A DNA stretch of 64,000 nucleotides from Streptomyces glomeratus. GTDB taxonomy: Bacteria; Actinomycetota; Actinomycetes; Streptomycetales; Streptomycetaceae. The position numbers were made by a program, and so were the translations under genes. The DNA is taken from NCBI RefSeq assembly GCF_021462825.1, contig NZ_JAKEEB010000013.1, positions 1-64,000 of the forward strand. The letters run 5' to 3'. The notes beneath the pieces were generated by a model that was not told where the DNA came from, did not search any database, and was given only the letters and a program-made list of their open reading frames with translations. Below are positions 33,272 to 41,844 of the stretch, piece by piece; the stretch's first letter is position 1, and the number at the start of each line of letters is the position of its first letter.

Positions 33272-35968
33272 ATGGGGATGGGCGGCGTTGAGGTGCCTGG
33301 CCGGGCGTGGTTCGTCAGTCATGCGGGGGCGGATCGGGCCTGGGCGGAGTGGGCGGCGTGGCAGTTGGTCGATGCCGGTTTCCAGGTGGAGTTGGACTAC
33401 TGGGACTGGGGTGCGGGTGACAACTTCGTCCTGAAGATGAACGCCGCTTTGGAAGCGGGGCGGTTTCTGGCGTTGTTCTCCCCGGCCTACTTCGAGCCGG
33501 AGCGGTTCACCACGCCAGAGTGGACCGCCGTCGTGGCGATGAGGGAGAAGATCACTCCTGTCTGTGTGGCCGAGGTCGTCTCACCACCGATCCTGCGTCC
33601 CCTGCTGGCCCCGAAGTTGTTCGATTTGGGTGAGGAAGCCGCCCGGCGGGTGCTGCTGGAGGCGGTGAGCGGCCCGCGTCGGCCGACCGCTGCCCCGGCC
33701 TTCCCCGGGGCGTTACGGCAGCTGGGTGGCAGCGGGCCCCGCCTGCCCGGGTCGCTGCCGCGGGTGTGGAACCTGCCCGCCCGCAACGCCTCCTTCACCG
33801 GCCGCGACACCCTCCTCGTCCAGCTCCGCCAAACCTTGGCGGCCAACAGTCGCGTGGCCGTCCAGGCCCTGCACGGACGGGGCGGGGTGGGTAAGACGCA
33901 GCTCGCCGTCGAGTACGCGCACCGCTTCGCCGGTGAGTACGAACTGGCGTGGTGGATCGCCGCCGAGGATCCCGCCCTGATTCCTGATCAGCTGGCCCAG
34001 CTCGCCACCCGTATCGGCGCGGCGCCTGCCGGCGCACCCTCGGCCGACGCCGTGGAGGTGCTGTTGGGTGAGCTGCGCACCCGTTCTCGCTGGCTGCTGG
34101 TCTTCGACAACATCGAGGACCCCGCGGTCCTGACCGCCTATCTGCCGGGGGGTGGTGGCCACGTCCTGATCACCTCCCGCAGCCCGGACTGGCGCGCGCA
34201 CGCCAGCCCGCTGAACGTCGACGTCTTCACCCGTGTCGAATCGATCGCCCTGCTGCACGCTCACGGCGCCGTCCTGGACGACACCGATGCCGACGAGCTC
34301 GCTCGGGCCCTGGATGACCTTCCGCTGGCCCTCGCCCAGGCTGCCGCCCTTCTCACCGATGGTCTGTCCGCTGCCGATCTGAGCGCGGAACTGGCCCGGA
34401 GCACGGCCGAGGTCCTGGCCGAGGGCTGCCCCGTCGGCTACCCCGTCTCCCTGGCCGCGCAGGTCCGCCTGACCACCAGCCGCCTGGAATCCGACCACCC
34501 CGGCGCAGCCGCCCTGATGTTCGCCCTGAGCCTGCTGGCTCCCGAACCCTTCCCCGTCACCACCTGCGTCGGCCACCTCCCCGATACCGCCTCCGCACCC
34601 CTGGCCGATGCCCTGGCCACCCGCCTGGCCGGCAGTACAGCGCTGCGTGCCATCACCCGGCACAGCCTGGCTCGGGTCCAGGACGGCACCCTTCAGCTGC
34701 ACCGCCTCACCCAGAGGGTGCTGCGCGACCAGCTCACGCCCGACCAACGCCGGCAGGCGGGGCGGGATACCGAGGCCCTCCTGACCGCGGCCGCCCCGGG
34801 AGACGTCGGGCATCCCTCGACGTGGCCAGCCTGGCGAACGCTGCTGCCCCACCTCCTCGCGGTGGACCCGGCCCTCATCACCAGCGAGGCGGGACGGGAT
34901 GTGGTCCGCAATGCCTGCTGGTACCTGCTGGACCGTGGCCAGGCCCGCACCGCCCGAGACCGCCTCCAGCAGCTGTACGACACCTGGTCCCCGCAACTCG
35001 GCCCGGACCACGAAGGCACCCTGTGGACCGCCTACTATCTCGCCTGCGCCTACACCGACACCCGGGACCATGCGCGGGCCCGCGCCCTGGACGCGGACAC
35101 CCTCCAGCGCCGCCGCCGCCTCCTGGGCGAAGACCACCGCCACACCCTGATGACCGCCTCCAACCTGGCCATCCGGCTGGCAGCACTGGGGGAGACGGAG
35201 AAGGCCCGCGCCCTGGACGAGGACACCCTGACCCGGCAGCGGCGGGTTCTGGGCGAAGACCACCCCGACACCCTGATGACCGCCTCCAACCTGGCCAACC
35301 GACTGGCGGCGCTGGGACAGACCGAGGAGGCCCGCACCCTGGGCGAAGACACCCTGACCCGACGGCGGCGGGTACTGGGCGAAGACCACCCCGACACCCT
35401 GATCACCGCCTCCAACCTGGCTATCCAGCTCGCGGAACTGGGACAAACCGAAGAGGCCCGCGCCCTGGGCGAAGACACCCTGACCCGGCAGCGGCGGGTA
35501 CTGGGCGAAGACCACCCCAACACCCTGGCCACCGCCTCCAACCTAGCCAACTGGCTGGCGGAACTGGGGCAGACGGAGGAGGCCCGCACCCTGGGTGATG
35601 ACGCCCTGACCCGGCAGCGGTGGGTACTGGGCGAAGACCACCCCGACACCCTGACCACCGCCTCCAACCTGGCCAACCGACTGGCGGCGCTGGGACAGAC
35701 CGAGGAGGCCCGCACCCTGGGCGAAGACACTCTGACCCGGCAGCGGAGGGTACTGGGCGAAGACCACCCCAACACCCTGACCACCGCCTACAACCTGGCC
35801 ATCCAGCTCGCGGAACTCGGGCAGACCGAGGAGGCCCGCACCCTGGCTGAGGACACCCTGACCCGACAGCGGAGGGTACTGGGCGAAGACCACCCCAACA
35901 CCCTGACCACCGTCAGGTTCTTGGAGCAGCTGGGTGCGGCGCGGGAGGACCCCGACACCGGGGAGTGA
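33272..35968 (+). CDS. TIR / NB-ARC / TPR STAND-type NTPase (bacterial NLR-like)
   Basis: An 898-residue protein. The TIR domain spans ~10-135 ([55 protein letters not shown]). NB-ARC spans ~172-480 with Walker [10 protein letters not shown] at ~202-210, Walker B-like [10 protein letters not shown], a sensor TSRS and a [11 protein letters not shown] segment corresponding to the GLPLA motif. A helical arm follows, then from ~605 TPR units of 42 residues, six full and one partial, nearly identical to each other ([32 protein letters not shown]). STAND proteins with an N-terminal effector and C-terminal sensor repeats commonly act in phage defence by ligand-triggered oligomerisation. ATG 33278 is an alternative start. 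The TIR has no obvious catalytic Glu in the WDWGAGDNF segment, so NADase activity is uncertain. Confidence 0.88.
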   Translation: MGMGGVEVPGRAWFVSHAGADRAWAEWAAWQLVDAGFQVELDYWDWGAGDNFVLKMNAALEAGRFLALFSPAYFEPERFTTPEWTAVVAMREKITPVCVAEVVSPPILRPLLAPKLFDLGEEAARRVLLEAVSGPRRPTAAPAFPGALRQLGGSGPRLPGSLPRVWNLPARNASFTGRDTLLVQLRQTLAANSRVAVQALHGRGGVGKTQLAVEYAHRFAGEYELAWWIAAEDPALIPDQLAQLATRIGAAPAGAPSADAVEVLLGELRTRSRWLLVFDNIEDPAVLTAYLPGGGGHVLITSRSPDWRAHASPLNVDVFTRVESIALLHAHGAVLDDTDADELARALDDLPLALAQAAALLTDGLSAADLSAELARSTAEVLAEGCPVGYPVSLAAQVRLTTSRLESDHPGAAALMFALSLLAPEPFPVTTCVGHLPDTASAPLADALATRLAGSTALRAITRHSLARVQDGTLQLHRLTQRVLRDQLTPDQRRQAGRDTEALLTAAAPGDVGHPSTWPAWRTLLPHLLAVDPALITSEAGRDVVRNACWYLLDRGQARTARDRLQQLYDTWSPQLGPDHEGTLWTAYYLACAYTDTRDHARARALDADTLQRRRRLLGEDHRHTLMTASNLAIRLAALGETEKARALDEDTLTRQRRVLGEDHPDTLMTASNLANRLAALGQTEEARTLGEDTLTRRRRVLGEDHPDTLITASNLAIQLAELGQTEEARALGEDTLTRQRRVLGEDHPNTLATASNLANWLAELGQTEEARTLGDDALTRQRWVLGEDHPDTLTTASNLANRLAALGQTEEARTLGEDTLTRQRRVLGEDHPNTLTTAYNLAIQLAELGQTEEARTLAEDTLTRQRRVLGEDHPNTLTTVRFLEQLGAAREDPDTGE
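35096..35920 (+). repeat. 126-bp tandem repeats encoding the TPR array
   Basis: Six full units and one partial unit of 126 bp (42 codons) inside the STAND gene. Neighbouring units keep high DNA identity, including at silent positions, so they arose by recent duplication and can expand or contract by recombination. Confidence 0.85.
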
Positions 35969-36058
35969 CCAGTCAGCACACGCGAGAGTCGCAGTCAGCA
36001 TCACTGCACACGCAAGCGTGATTCCGAGGGAGGAGACCCCCGAGGGGGATTTCACTCG

Positions 36059-36997
36059 TCACTGCTTGTACGGCCCCATCTGCTCTGGCGTCGCCACACA
36101 CCGAAACCCGGTGTCGTCGTCATGCATCGTCTGGTCGGCATCGTTGGGCACGGCGGGAACCCCCCGGAAGAGGGGACTCGTGAAGGCACTGCCTCGGAGT
36201 TCATAGCGCCCGGGCGAGGTCGCAGTTGCAAGCCATTCCCACACGTTGCCCACCATGTCGTAGACACCATAAGGCGACACACCGCTGTGGTATCGAGAGA
36301 CGGACGTCGTGCGCTCCACGCCGGTCTCTCTGACGTTGCACTTAGCGGCGGTCTTCTGATCCCCCATGGGAAGGTGCGGCCGGCGGTTCCACGCGCCGCC
36401 TTCTCCCACTGTTCGGCCCTCGGCAGGGACTTCCCCGCCCACATTGCGTACGCGTGCGCGTCTCGCCACGTCACGTGCACGACGGGGTGGTCGTACAGGC
36501 TGCGGGGGCATCGGCCGTTCTCCCAGTGCTCGGGCGCAGGGTGCCGGGTAGCCGCGCAGAACCGCGCATAGTCGGCATTGGTCGTCGGGAAGGTGTCGAT
36601 ATAGAACTCGTCCACCCACACGGGCTCGTCGTCCTCCCCCGACAGAAAGATGCCTTCCGGCACGTGCGCCATGAGCTTGCCGTCTCCGGGGTGCTTCACG
36701 TAGTCGCCGCTGCTCGTCTGGTTCTCGTCGGGCTCAATGATTGCGTGCCTGGGGATATCGTCCGTCGCAAGAATACCGACGAAACGGCCCTGAGCGTCCT
36801 GGTCGGCCTTGGCGAGCAGGGTGTCTAAAGCCGCTTGGTTTACCATGCGTGATGGAGGCTTTTTCGCCGTCAGCCTCCCATGGGGAGACGATGCGATCAG
36901 AAACCCCCAATTTCTCTGCGAATTCCATGAGGCTCATGCGTACGGCTTCACGTAGCGCCTTGACCTCACGTCCGGTCCATCTCGTAACCAGTGGCAT
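36059..36997 (-). pseudogene. Frameshifted XRE-HTH / formylglycine-generating-enzyme-like (SUMF1) gene
   Basis: Three consecutive pieces in different frames rebuild one protein. Piece 1 is an N-terminal HTH (MPLVTRWTGREVKALREAVR, EKLGVSDRIVSPWEADGE) from the ATG 36995-36997. Piece 2, from VNQAALDTLLAKADQDAQ through the SUMF1 core (HVPEGIFLSGEDDEP, YARFCAATRHP, HPVVHVTWRDAHAYAMWAG, GRTFPWG), follows a shift near 36842-36850. Piece 3 (SPYGVYDMVGNVWEWLATA ... GFRCVAT) ends at 36059, after loss of one G in a G-run at ~36363-36368. The second could be a sequencing error; two shifts favour real decay. HTH-SUMF1 proteins of unknown function are frequent in Streptomyces accessory DNA. Confidence 0.78.
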
Positions 36998-37046
36998 GGG
37001 GCTACCTCTGTCGTGAGGAACCGCCACCAAAGGCGGCGGCACGCAT

Positions 37047-37721
37047 CTACAGACGCTCGCCAGGAATTCCTGCGTAGGCGTCACGCAGTGCGGCGAGCAC
37101 GGGGTGGTCCTGCGGGAACTTCACGTCGTCGAGCGCACTGACAGTACGAACACCGATCGATACATTCGTGGAATGCGGCGGCCATGTGGGACACGTCTGC
37201 GAGTCGTACTGGAGCGGTGATCTGCTTTGGAGCATCGAGGCCCTGGAGCAGCAGCATCGTCGTACCGGGGAGCACGGGGGCGTCCGGCCAGATCACTGTC
37301 CCCTCGTGATCGATGAAACCGAGGTTCCACGTGCCGCCCTCGGAGACATGGCCATCCGGCTCAACGAACACGGCATCATCGAATCCGGCGAACTGAGCGT
37401 CACGGCGAAGCTTCAGCTGCGGGTGAAGGCCGATGTGCTTCACCTCTGCGTTGTCGCGGGTGGAGGTGAAGGTCTTGGCGGTCAGCGGCGGCGGCGGCAT
37501 CGCACGCGCGGGCCGCAGGTTCACCAGGATGTGCGGGTCGTTGGCGTCGCTGGGACGCCCCATGTCCAGCGCGGGATCGAAGACAGTGACACGGAGGCCA
37601 ACGACGCCGGCTACGCCATCGGCTGCCTTCCGGATGTAGCTCAGCGTCCGCTCTCGGTCCAACTCGACACCGAAGACGATGCGGCAGTCCCGCAACAAAC
37701 GGTCGAGATGGAGACCCTGCG
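37047..37721 (-). pseudogene. Truncated, frameshifted class IV aminotransferase-like gene
   Basis: Recognisable as a fold-type IV PLP enzyme of the branched-chain aminotransferase / aminodeoxychorismate lyase group: LHLDRLLRDCRIVFGVELDR, then VEPDGHVSEGGTWNLGFID and PVLPGTTMLLLQGL. The N-terminal ~40 residues are missing because integrase-derived sequence begins at ~37713. A 2-base deletion near 37165 moves the end (NVSIGVRTVSALDDVKFP...AYAGIPGERL, stop at 37047) into another frame. Non-functional. Confidence 0.75.
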
Positions 37722-37851
37722 GAGGTCGCGGCCCGTGCCGGCCACAGCATCGCCGTGCTCTACCGCTTCTACGCCAAGATCCTTAAGGGCGGTCAGCAGC
37801 ACTCCAATCAACCTGATCGCCCGCGCGCTCGACGAGGAAGAGCGGCCCTGA
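37713..37851 (+). pseudogene. C-terminal remnant of a tyrosine integrase next to attR
   Basis: The frame DPAEVAARAGHSIAVLYRFY followed by AKILKGGQQHSN is the final catalytic box of actinobacterial integrases (His in AGHS, candidate Tyr nucleophile in YRFYAK). One frameshift later comes NLIARALDEEERP and a stop at 37851. The rest of the enzyme is gone. Its position 137 bases from the tRNA is typical for int beside attR. Confidence 0.78.
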
Positions 37852-37929
37852 CGCTGGCCCACAGATGGCCCATACGCACTGGTCAGAGTTGAGATACGGG
37901 CGAGAAAGGGTGAGACAGTCTGCACGCGA

Positions 37930-37960
37930 AAGGGGTGCCCCGATGACCGGGGCACCCCTT
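37930..37960 (+). terminator. Hairpin between integrase remnant and tRNA-Ser
   Basis: A 13-bp perfect stem (37930-37942 with 37948-37960) with a 5-base loop; it can terminate transcription from either side. Confidence 0.6.
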
Positions 37961-37988
37961 CTGACCAGCACCTAAGCTGACCTGCAAG

Positions 37989-38073
37989 CGGTGGGTGTGG
38001 GATTTGAACCCACGGTGGCTCGCGCCACGACGGTTTTCAAGACCGTTCCCTTAGGCCGCTCGGGCAACCCACC
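37989..38073 (-). tRNA. tRNA-Ser(TGA), integration target
   Basis: Eighty-five bases: acceptor GGTGGGT/ACCCACC, long variable arm, anticodon loop CTTGAAA giving TGA, T-loop TTCAAAT. The 3' two-thirds is copied exactly at 32249-32303 and partly at 30390-30420. The gene was restored by the inserted element. Confidence 0.95.
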
Positions 38074-38162
38074 CCGCGCCCACCGTGATCGCGGGCGCGG
38101 GACAAGAGTAACGGGTTGGCAGGGGCGCGCGGGGGTCGCCGCCGATGTCGCGGGCCGCCGGA

Positions 38163-39593
38163 TCAGCTGTCGCCGGCGCGGGAGCCCAGGGTCAGTTCCA
38201 CCGTGTGGGACTTTCCGTCGCGCTCGTAGGTGATCATGACCTTGTCCCCCGGCTTGTGGGTCCAGATCTCGCCGATCAGGGTCGGGCCGCTGTCGATCAC
38301 CCTGTCGTCGAGCTTGGTGATCACGTCGCCCGACTTGAGTCCTGCCTTGTCCGCCGGGCCGCCCGGCTCGACGGAGGCGGTTCCGGCCGCACCCTGGTCC
38401 GTGATCTTCGCCCCGCCGCTGCCTTCCTCCAGCGAGACCGAGGCGCCGATCTTGGCGTAGACCGGCTTGCCCGTCTTGATCAGCTGCTGGGCGACGTACT
38501 TCGCCTGGTTGATCGGGATCGCGAAGCCCAGGCCGATCGAACCGGACTGGCCGCTGCCGCCCAGGCCGCTGCTGCCCGTGGACTGGATCGCCGAGTTGAT
38601 GCCGATGACCGCGCCCCGGGCGTCCAGCAGGGGACCGCCGGAGTTGCCCGGGTTGATGGAGGCGTCCGTCTGCAGGGCGCTCATGTAGGACGCCTTGCTG
38701 GAGGAGTTGCCGTCACTGGAGGCCACCGGGCGGTTCTTGGCGCTGATGATGCCCGTGGTCACCGTGTTCGACAGGCCGAAGGGGGCGCCGATCGCGATCG
38801 TCGAGTCGCCGACCGAGACCTTGTCGGAGTCGCCGAGCGGGAGCGGGTTGAGGTCCGACGGGGCGTTCTTCAGCTTGACCACGGCGACGTCGTAGCCCTG
38901 TGCGTGCCCGATGATCTCGGCGTCGTACTTCCTGCCGTTGGGGAAGGTCGCCGTGAGCTTGCCGCCGTCGACCGCGTCCGCGACCACGTGGTTGTTGGTG
39001 ACGATGTGGCCCTGCTTGTCGAAGACGAAGCCCGTGCCGGTGCCGCCCTGGCCGTTGGTGCTCTCGGCCTCGATGGTCACCGTGCTCGGCAGGGCCTTGG
39101 CGGCCACCGCCGCGACCGATCCGTTGTCGTGCTTGACGTCGCCGCCGCTGGTGGCGGCGGAAACGGTCGTCGAGCCGGTGGAGTCGTCGTTCCTGGCCAG
39201 CTGGTAGCCGATGCCGCCGCCGACGCCGCCCGCCACCAGCGCGGCGGCGAGGACCGCGGCGACCAGGCCGCCACGGCCACCCTTCGGCTTCGGGGCCGGC
39301 TCCTGGTACGAGGCGCCCCAGGCACCGCCCGCACCACCGCCCCCGTAGGCGGGCGTGACCGGGGGAGGCGGCGGCCAGCCCGCCTGGGCGGCCGAGGGGG
39401 TACCGGGCTGCCCCGGAGGCACGGGCGGGAACTGTGTGGTCGGCGTGCCCTCCGGCAGGGCCGGGCCGGGCGCCGCCGCGGACGGCGTGTGCCCCTCGGG
39501 AGCCGCGCCCGGCGCGGAAGCGGGAGCGTCCACCGGCACGGGAGGTGCAGACGGGGCCGGGGGTACCGCAGTGCCCTCGTTCTCGGTGCTCAC
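38163..39593 (-). CDS. HtrA/DegP-like membrane-anchored serine protease with PDZ domain
   Basis: A 476-residue protein with GTG start (39591-39593) and GAGGAG site. The N-terminal ~105 residues are Pro/Ala-rich and cytoplasmic, with one membrane span at ~108-132. The trypsin-like domain carries the full triad: His in TNNHVV, Asp in YDVAVVKL, Ser in NPGNSGGPL. A PDZ domain fills the C-terminal ~95 residues (ASVEPGGPADKAGLKSGDVI). Expected role: degradation or sensing of misfolded extracytoplasmic proteins. Monocistronic; it shares a divergent promoter region with the phosphodiesterase gene. Confidence 0.93.
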   Translation of the reverse strand: MSTENEGTAVPPAPSAPPVPVDAPASAPGAAPEGHTPSAAAPGPALPEGTPTTQFPPVPPGQPGTPSAAQAGWPPPPPVTPAYGGGGAGGAWGASYQEPAPKPKGGRGGLVAAVLAAALVAGGVGGGIGYQLARNDDSTGSTTVSAATSGGDVKHDNGSVAAVAAKALPSTVTIEAESTNGQGGTGTGFVFDKQGHIVTNNHVVADAVDGGKLTATFPNGRKYDAEIIGHAQGYDVAVVKLKNAPSDLNPLPLGDSDKVSVGDSTIAIGAPFGLSNTVTTGIISAKNRPVASSDGNSSSKASYMSALQTDASINPGNSGGPLLDARGAVIGINSAIQSTGSSGLGGSGQSGSIGLGFAIPINQAKYVAQQLIKTGKPVYAKIGASVSLEEGSGGAKITDQGAAGTASVEPGGPADKAGLKSGDVITKLDDRVIDSGPTLIGEIWTHKPGDKVMITYERDGKSHTVELTLGSRAGDS

Positions 39594-39872
39594 AGCTCTT
39601 CTCCTCGTTCCACGGCTGTTCCAATCGATCGCACTCGGCCGTATCCGCTCACCCTGCGAGGCGCCGGGCGCGTTTCAGCTGTGCAAGTCTGTTGTACGCC
39701 GTCAAGCTTTTCCCACGGGACGTCAGGGCACCATAAGCGGCGGCTGTGGGTCCGCCCCTTCCCTTTATATCGGACCTGTCCGAACAAAAATCTGCATTCC
39801 CGACACCTCGCCGATACCATCGCGCCGCCTCCCGATCCCACGCCTTCCCCCTGACGGTGGCACCATGACGCG
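39594..39872. promoter_or_regulatory. Divergent promoter region with 14-bp palindrome
   Basis: This lies between the protease and phosphodiesterase genes. TCGGACCTGTCCGA at 39770-39783 is a perfect 6-bp inverted repeat with a 2-base spacer, flanked by AT-rich sequence unusual for this genome; it is a candidate operator for one or both genes. Confidence 0.45.
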
Positions 39873-40682
39873 GTGACCCACGCACGACAGCACCTGGTCC
39901 AGGTGGTCGCCCACCGCGGAGCCTCCGAAGAGGCCCCCGAGCACACCCTGGCCGCGTACAAGAAGGCGATCGAGGACGGCGCCGACGCCCTCGAGTGCGA
40001 CGTCCGGCTGACCGCGGACGGACACCTCGTCTGTGTCCACGACCGACGCGTCAACCGTACGTCCAACGGCCGCGGCGCGGTCTCCGCACTGGAGCTCGCC
40101 GACCTCGCCGCCCTCGACTTCGGCTCCTGGAAGCGGAGCGACGAGGAGCCCGACTGGGAGCACCGCCCACAGGACCCCGAGGACACTTCCGTCCTCACCC
40201 TGGAGCGTCTGCTCGAACTCGTCGCCGACGCCGGGCGCCCCATCGACCTCGCGATCGAGACCAAGCACCCCACGCGCTGGGCGGGGCAGGTGGAGGAGCG
40301 GCTGCTGCTTCTGCTGAAGCGATTCGGCTTGGACGCCCCGGCGTCCCCGGCCGAGTCGACGGTGCGGGTCATGAGCTTCTCGGCGCGCTCGCTGCACCGC
40401 ATCCGGTCCGCGTCCCCGAACCTGCCGACGGTCTATCTGCTCCAGTTCCTCTCGCCCCGGCTGCGGGACGGACGGCTGCCCGCGGGCGTCCGGATCGCGG
40501 GCCCCTCGATGCGGATCGTGCGCAGCCACCCCGCCTACATCCAGCGGCTGAAGCGCGTCGGCCACCAGGTTCATGTGTGGACCGTGAACGAGCCCGAGGA
40601 CGTCGACCTCTGTCTCGAGCTGGGCGTGGACGCCATCATCACCAACCGCCCGCGCGCGGTGCTGCACCAGCTCGGCCGCTGA
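39873..40682 (+). CDS. Glycerophosphodiester phosphodiesterase
   Basis: A 269-residue cytoplasmic GDPD-family TIM-barrel enzyme (GTG start): VVAHRGASEEAPEHTLAAYKKAI with the first catalytic His/Arg, ALECDVRLTADGHLVCVHD with metal-binding Glu/Asp and the second His, IDLAIETKHP, and VHVWTVNEPEDVDLCLELGVDAIITNRP. It hydrolyses glycerophosphodiesters to glycerol-3-phosphate and an alcohol for phosphate or glycerol recycling. No signal peptide, so intracellular. Confidence 0.92.
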   Translation: MTHARQHLVQVVAHRGASEEAPEHTLAAYKKAIEDGADALECDVRLTADGHLVCVHDRRVNRTSNGRGAVSALELADLAALDFGSWKRSDEEPDWEHRPQDPEDTSVLTLERLLELVADAGRPIDLAIETKHPTRWAGQVEERLLLLLKRFGLDAPASPAESTVRVMSFSARSLHRIRSASPNLPTVYLLQFLSPRLRDGRLPAGVRIAGPSMRIVRSHPAYIQRLKRVGHQVHVWTVNEPEDVDLCLELGVDAIITNRPRAVLHQLGR

Positions 40683-40973
40683 GCCCGCCCCGGCGCGCTG
40701 CCGCCCGCCACGAAATCCGTCGCCCGAAACTCCCCGTGGGTGGTGCGTGGCAGGTGGCACGCCGAGAGTTCCGTCACTGAGGCCGCCGCGGATCGCACTG
40801 CGGATTCCGCCGCATAAGGGGCGAAAACCAGCCATGCGATAACAGGGTGTGCACCGGCGCGTTCGCTCCGTGTTCGAGCGTGGACAATGCGTCAGCACAG
40901 GTGCACGGTCCGGTTTCCAGGTCATTCCCATGGGGCATTCACACCGTGGCGTGGGGCGAAGGAGGTCTCGGGG

Positions 40974-41525
40974 GTGGCGTTGGTGGTGGCACAGGAGGTG
41001 CCCACGTCGTCGAGCATGGCCGTACCCCATGGTCCTGCGGGCGTGGGGGAAGCAAGACATCGGATGCGTGATCAGTTGCGGACCGGTGGCGTGGCGGAAT
41101 CGGTCATCGACGATGCCGTACTGATCCTTTCGGAACTGCTCAGCAATGCGTGTCGCCACGGCAGACCACTGGGCGACCGCTTGCAGGGGGACGGGGACGT
41201 GCGCGCCGCATGGCGTGTCGACGCCTCCGGGCGGCTCACGGTCGAGGTGACCGACGGCGGCGGCCCCACCCGTCCGGTCCCCGCGACCCCCTCGGTCACC
41301 GCGCACGGCGGCCGCGGACTGAACATCATCACGGCACTGGCCGAGGACTGGGGCGTCCGGGACGACGTCCACGGCGAGGTCACGGTGTGGGTCGTGGTCC
41401 AGGACGACGTCGGATCGGCACACCGGCGCGACGATTTCGCTACGCGTGTCACGTCACCGTCCGTGTCGCAGATACCCGGCCTGGACTTCGCGGACGCGTT
41501 CGACGACCTGGACCGACTGGACTGA
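40974..41525 (+). CDS. Anti-sigma-type ATP-binding protein (HATPase_c_2)
   Basis: A 183-residue protein from the GTG at 40974, with GGAGG 8 bases upstream; a longer frame to 40887 lacks this. The RsbW/SpoIIAB-like ATPase domain has an N-box (VLILSELLSNACRHG), the DGGGP G1-like loop and GGRGLNIITALAEDWGV. It probably regulates a sigma or anti-anti-sigma factor, or is one of the many orphan regulatory ATPases of Streptomyces. The C-terminal ~35 residues are an acidic tail. Confidence 0.83.
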   Translation: MALVVAQEVPTSSSMAVPHGPAGVGEARHRMRDQLRTGGVAESVIDDAVLILSELLSNACRHGRPLGDRLQGDGDVRAAWRVDASGRLTVEVTDGGGPTRPVPATPSVTAHGGRGLNIITALAEDWGVRDDVHGEVTVWVVVQDDVGSAHRRDDFATRVTSPSVSQIPGLDFADAFDDLDRLD

Positions 41526-41844
41526 GACGGTACCGGGGGCCGGGCCGGGCCGGTCGAGGGGCCGCGCGCCCACGGAGGCTCGCGACCCGGATCGGGACAG
41601 CCGGAGGACCGCCCCCCGGACACCCCGCCGACCGGAATCCGAACAGCCGGGGACCCCGCCACCCGGCGGCCGGCCGGGGCACGGGAGGGACGGCCGGCGA
41701 CCGCCCGATCGGCGCCTTCCGACCTGGAACGGAGCACCGCTTCGAGGACGCCTCGGTGCGTTGTCCACAGGATCCCGTCGGGCGTCGTACGAACGGCTAG
41801 GCTCGCGCCCGTACGAAACGAGCCGTAACCGGGAGACACCCACG
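41526..41844 (+). other. 319-bp intergenic stretch with a lone DnaA box
   Basis: A very GC-rich spacer without a gene. At 41761-41769 there is a perfect TTGTCCACA, the streptomycete DnaA-box consensus, ~75 bases before the SEC-C gene. Confidence 0.5.

Noticed and set aside
35096-35920. The regular 126-bp repeats as a CRISPR or satellite array
   Set aside because: There are no spacers, the unit is 42 codons in frame, and the translated repeats are TPR units continuous with the NB-ARC protein.
38145-39854. A 569-codon plus-strand frame opposite the HtrA-like protease
   Set aside because: It is a composition shadow of the protease gene, which has a full catalytic triad and PDZ domain on the minus strand.
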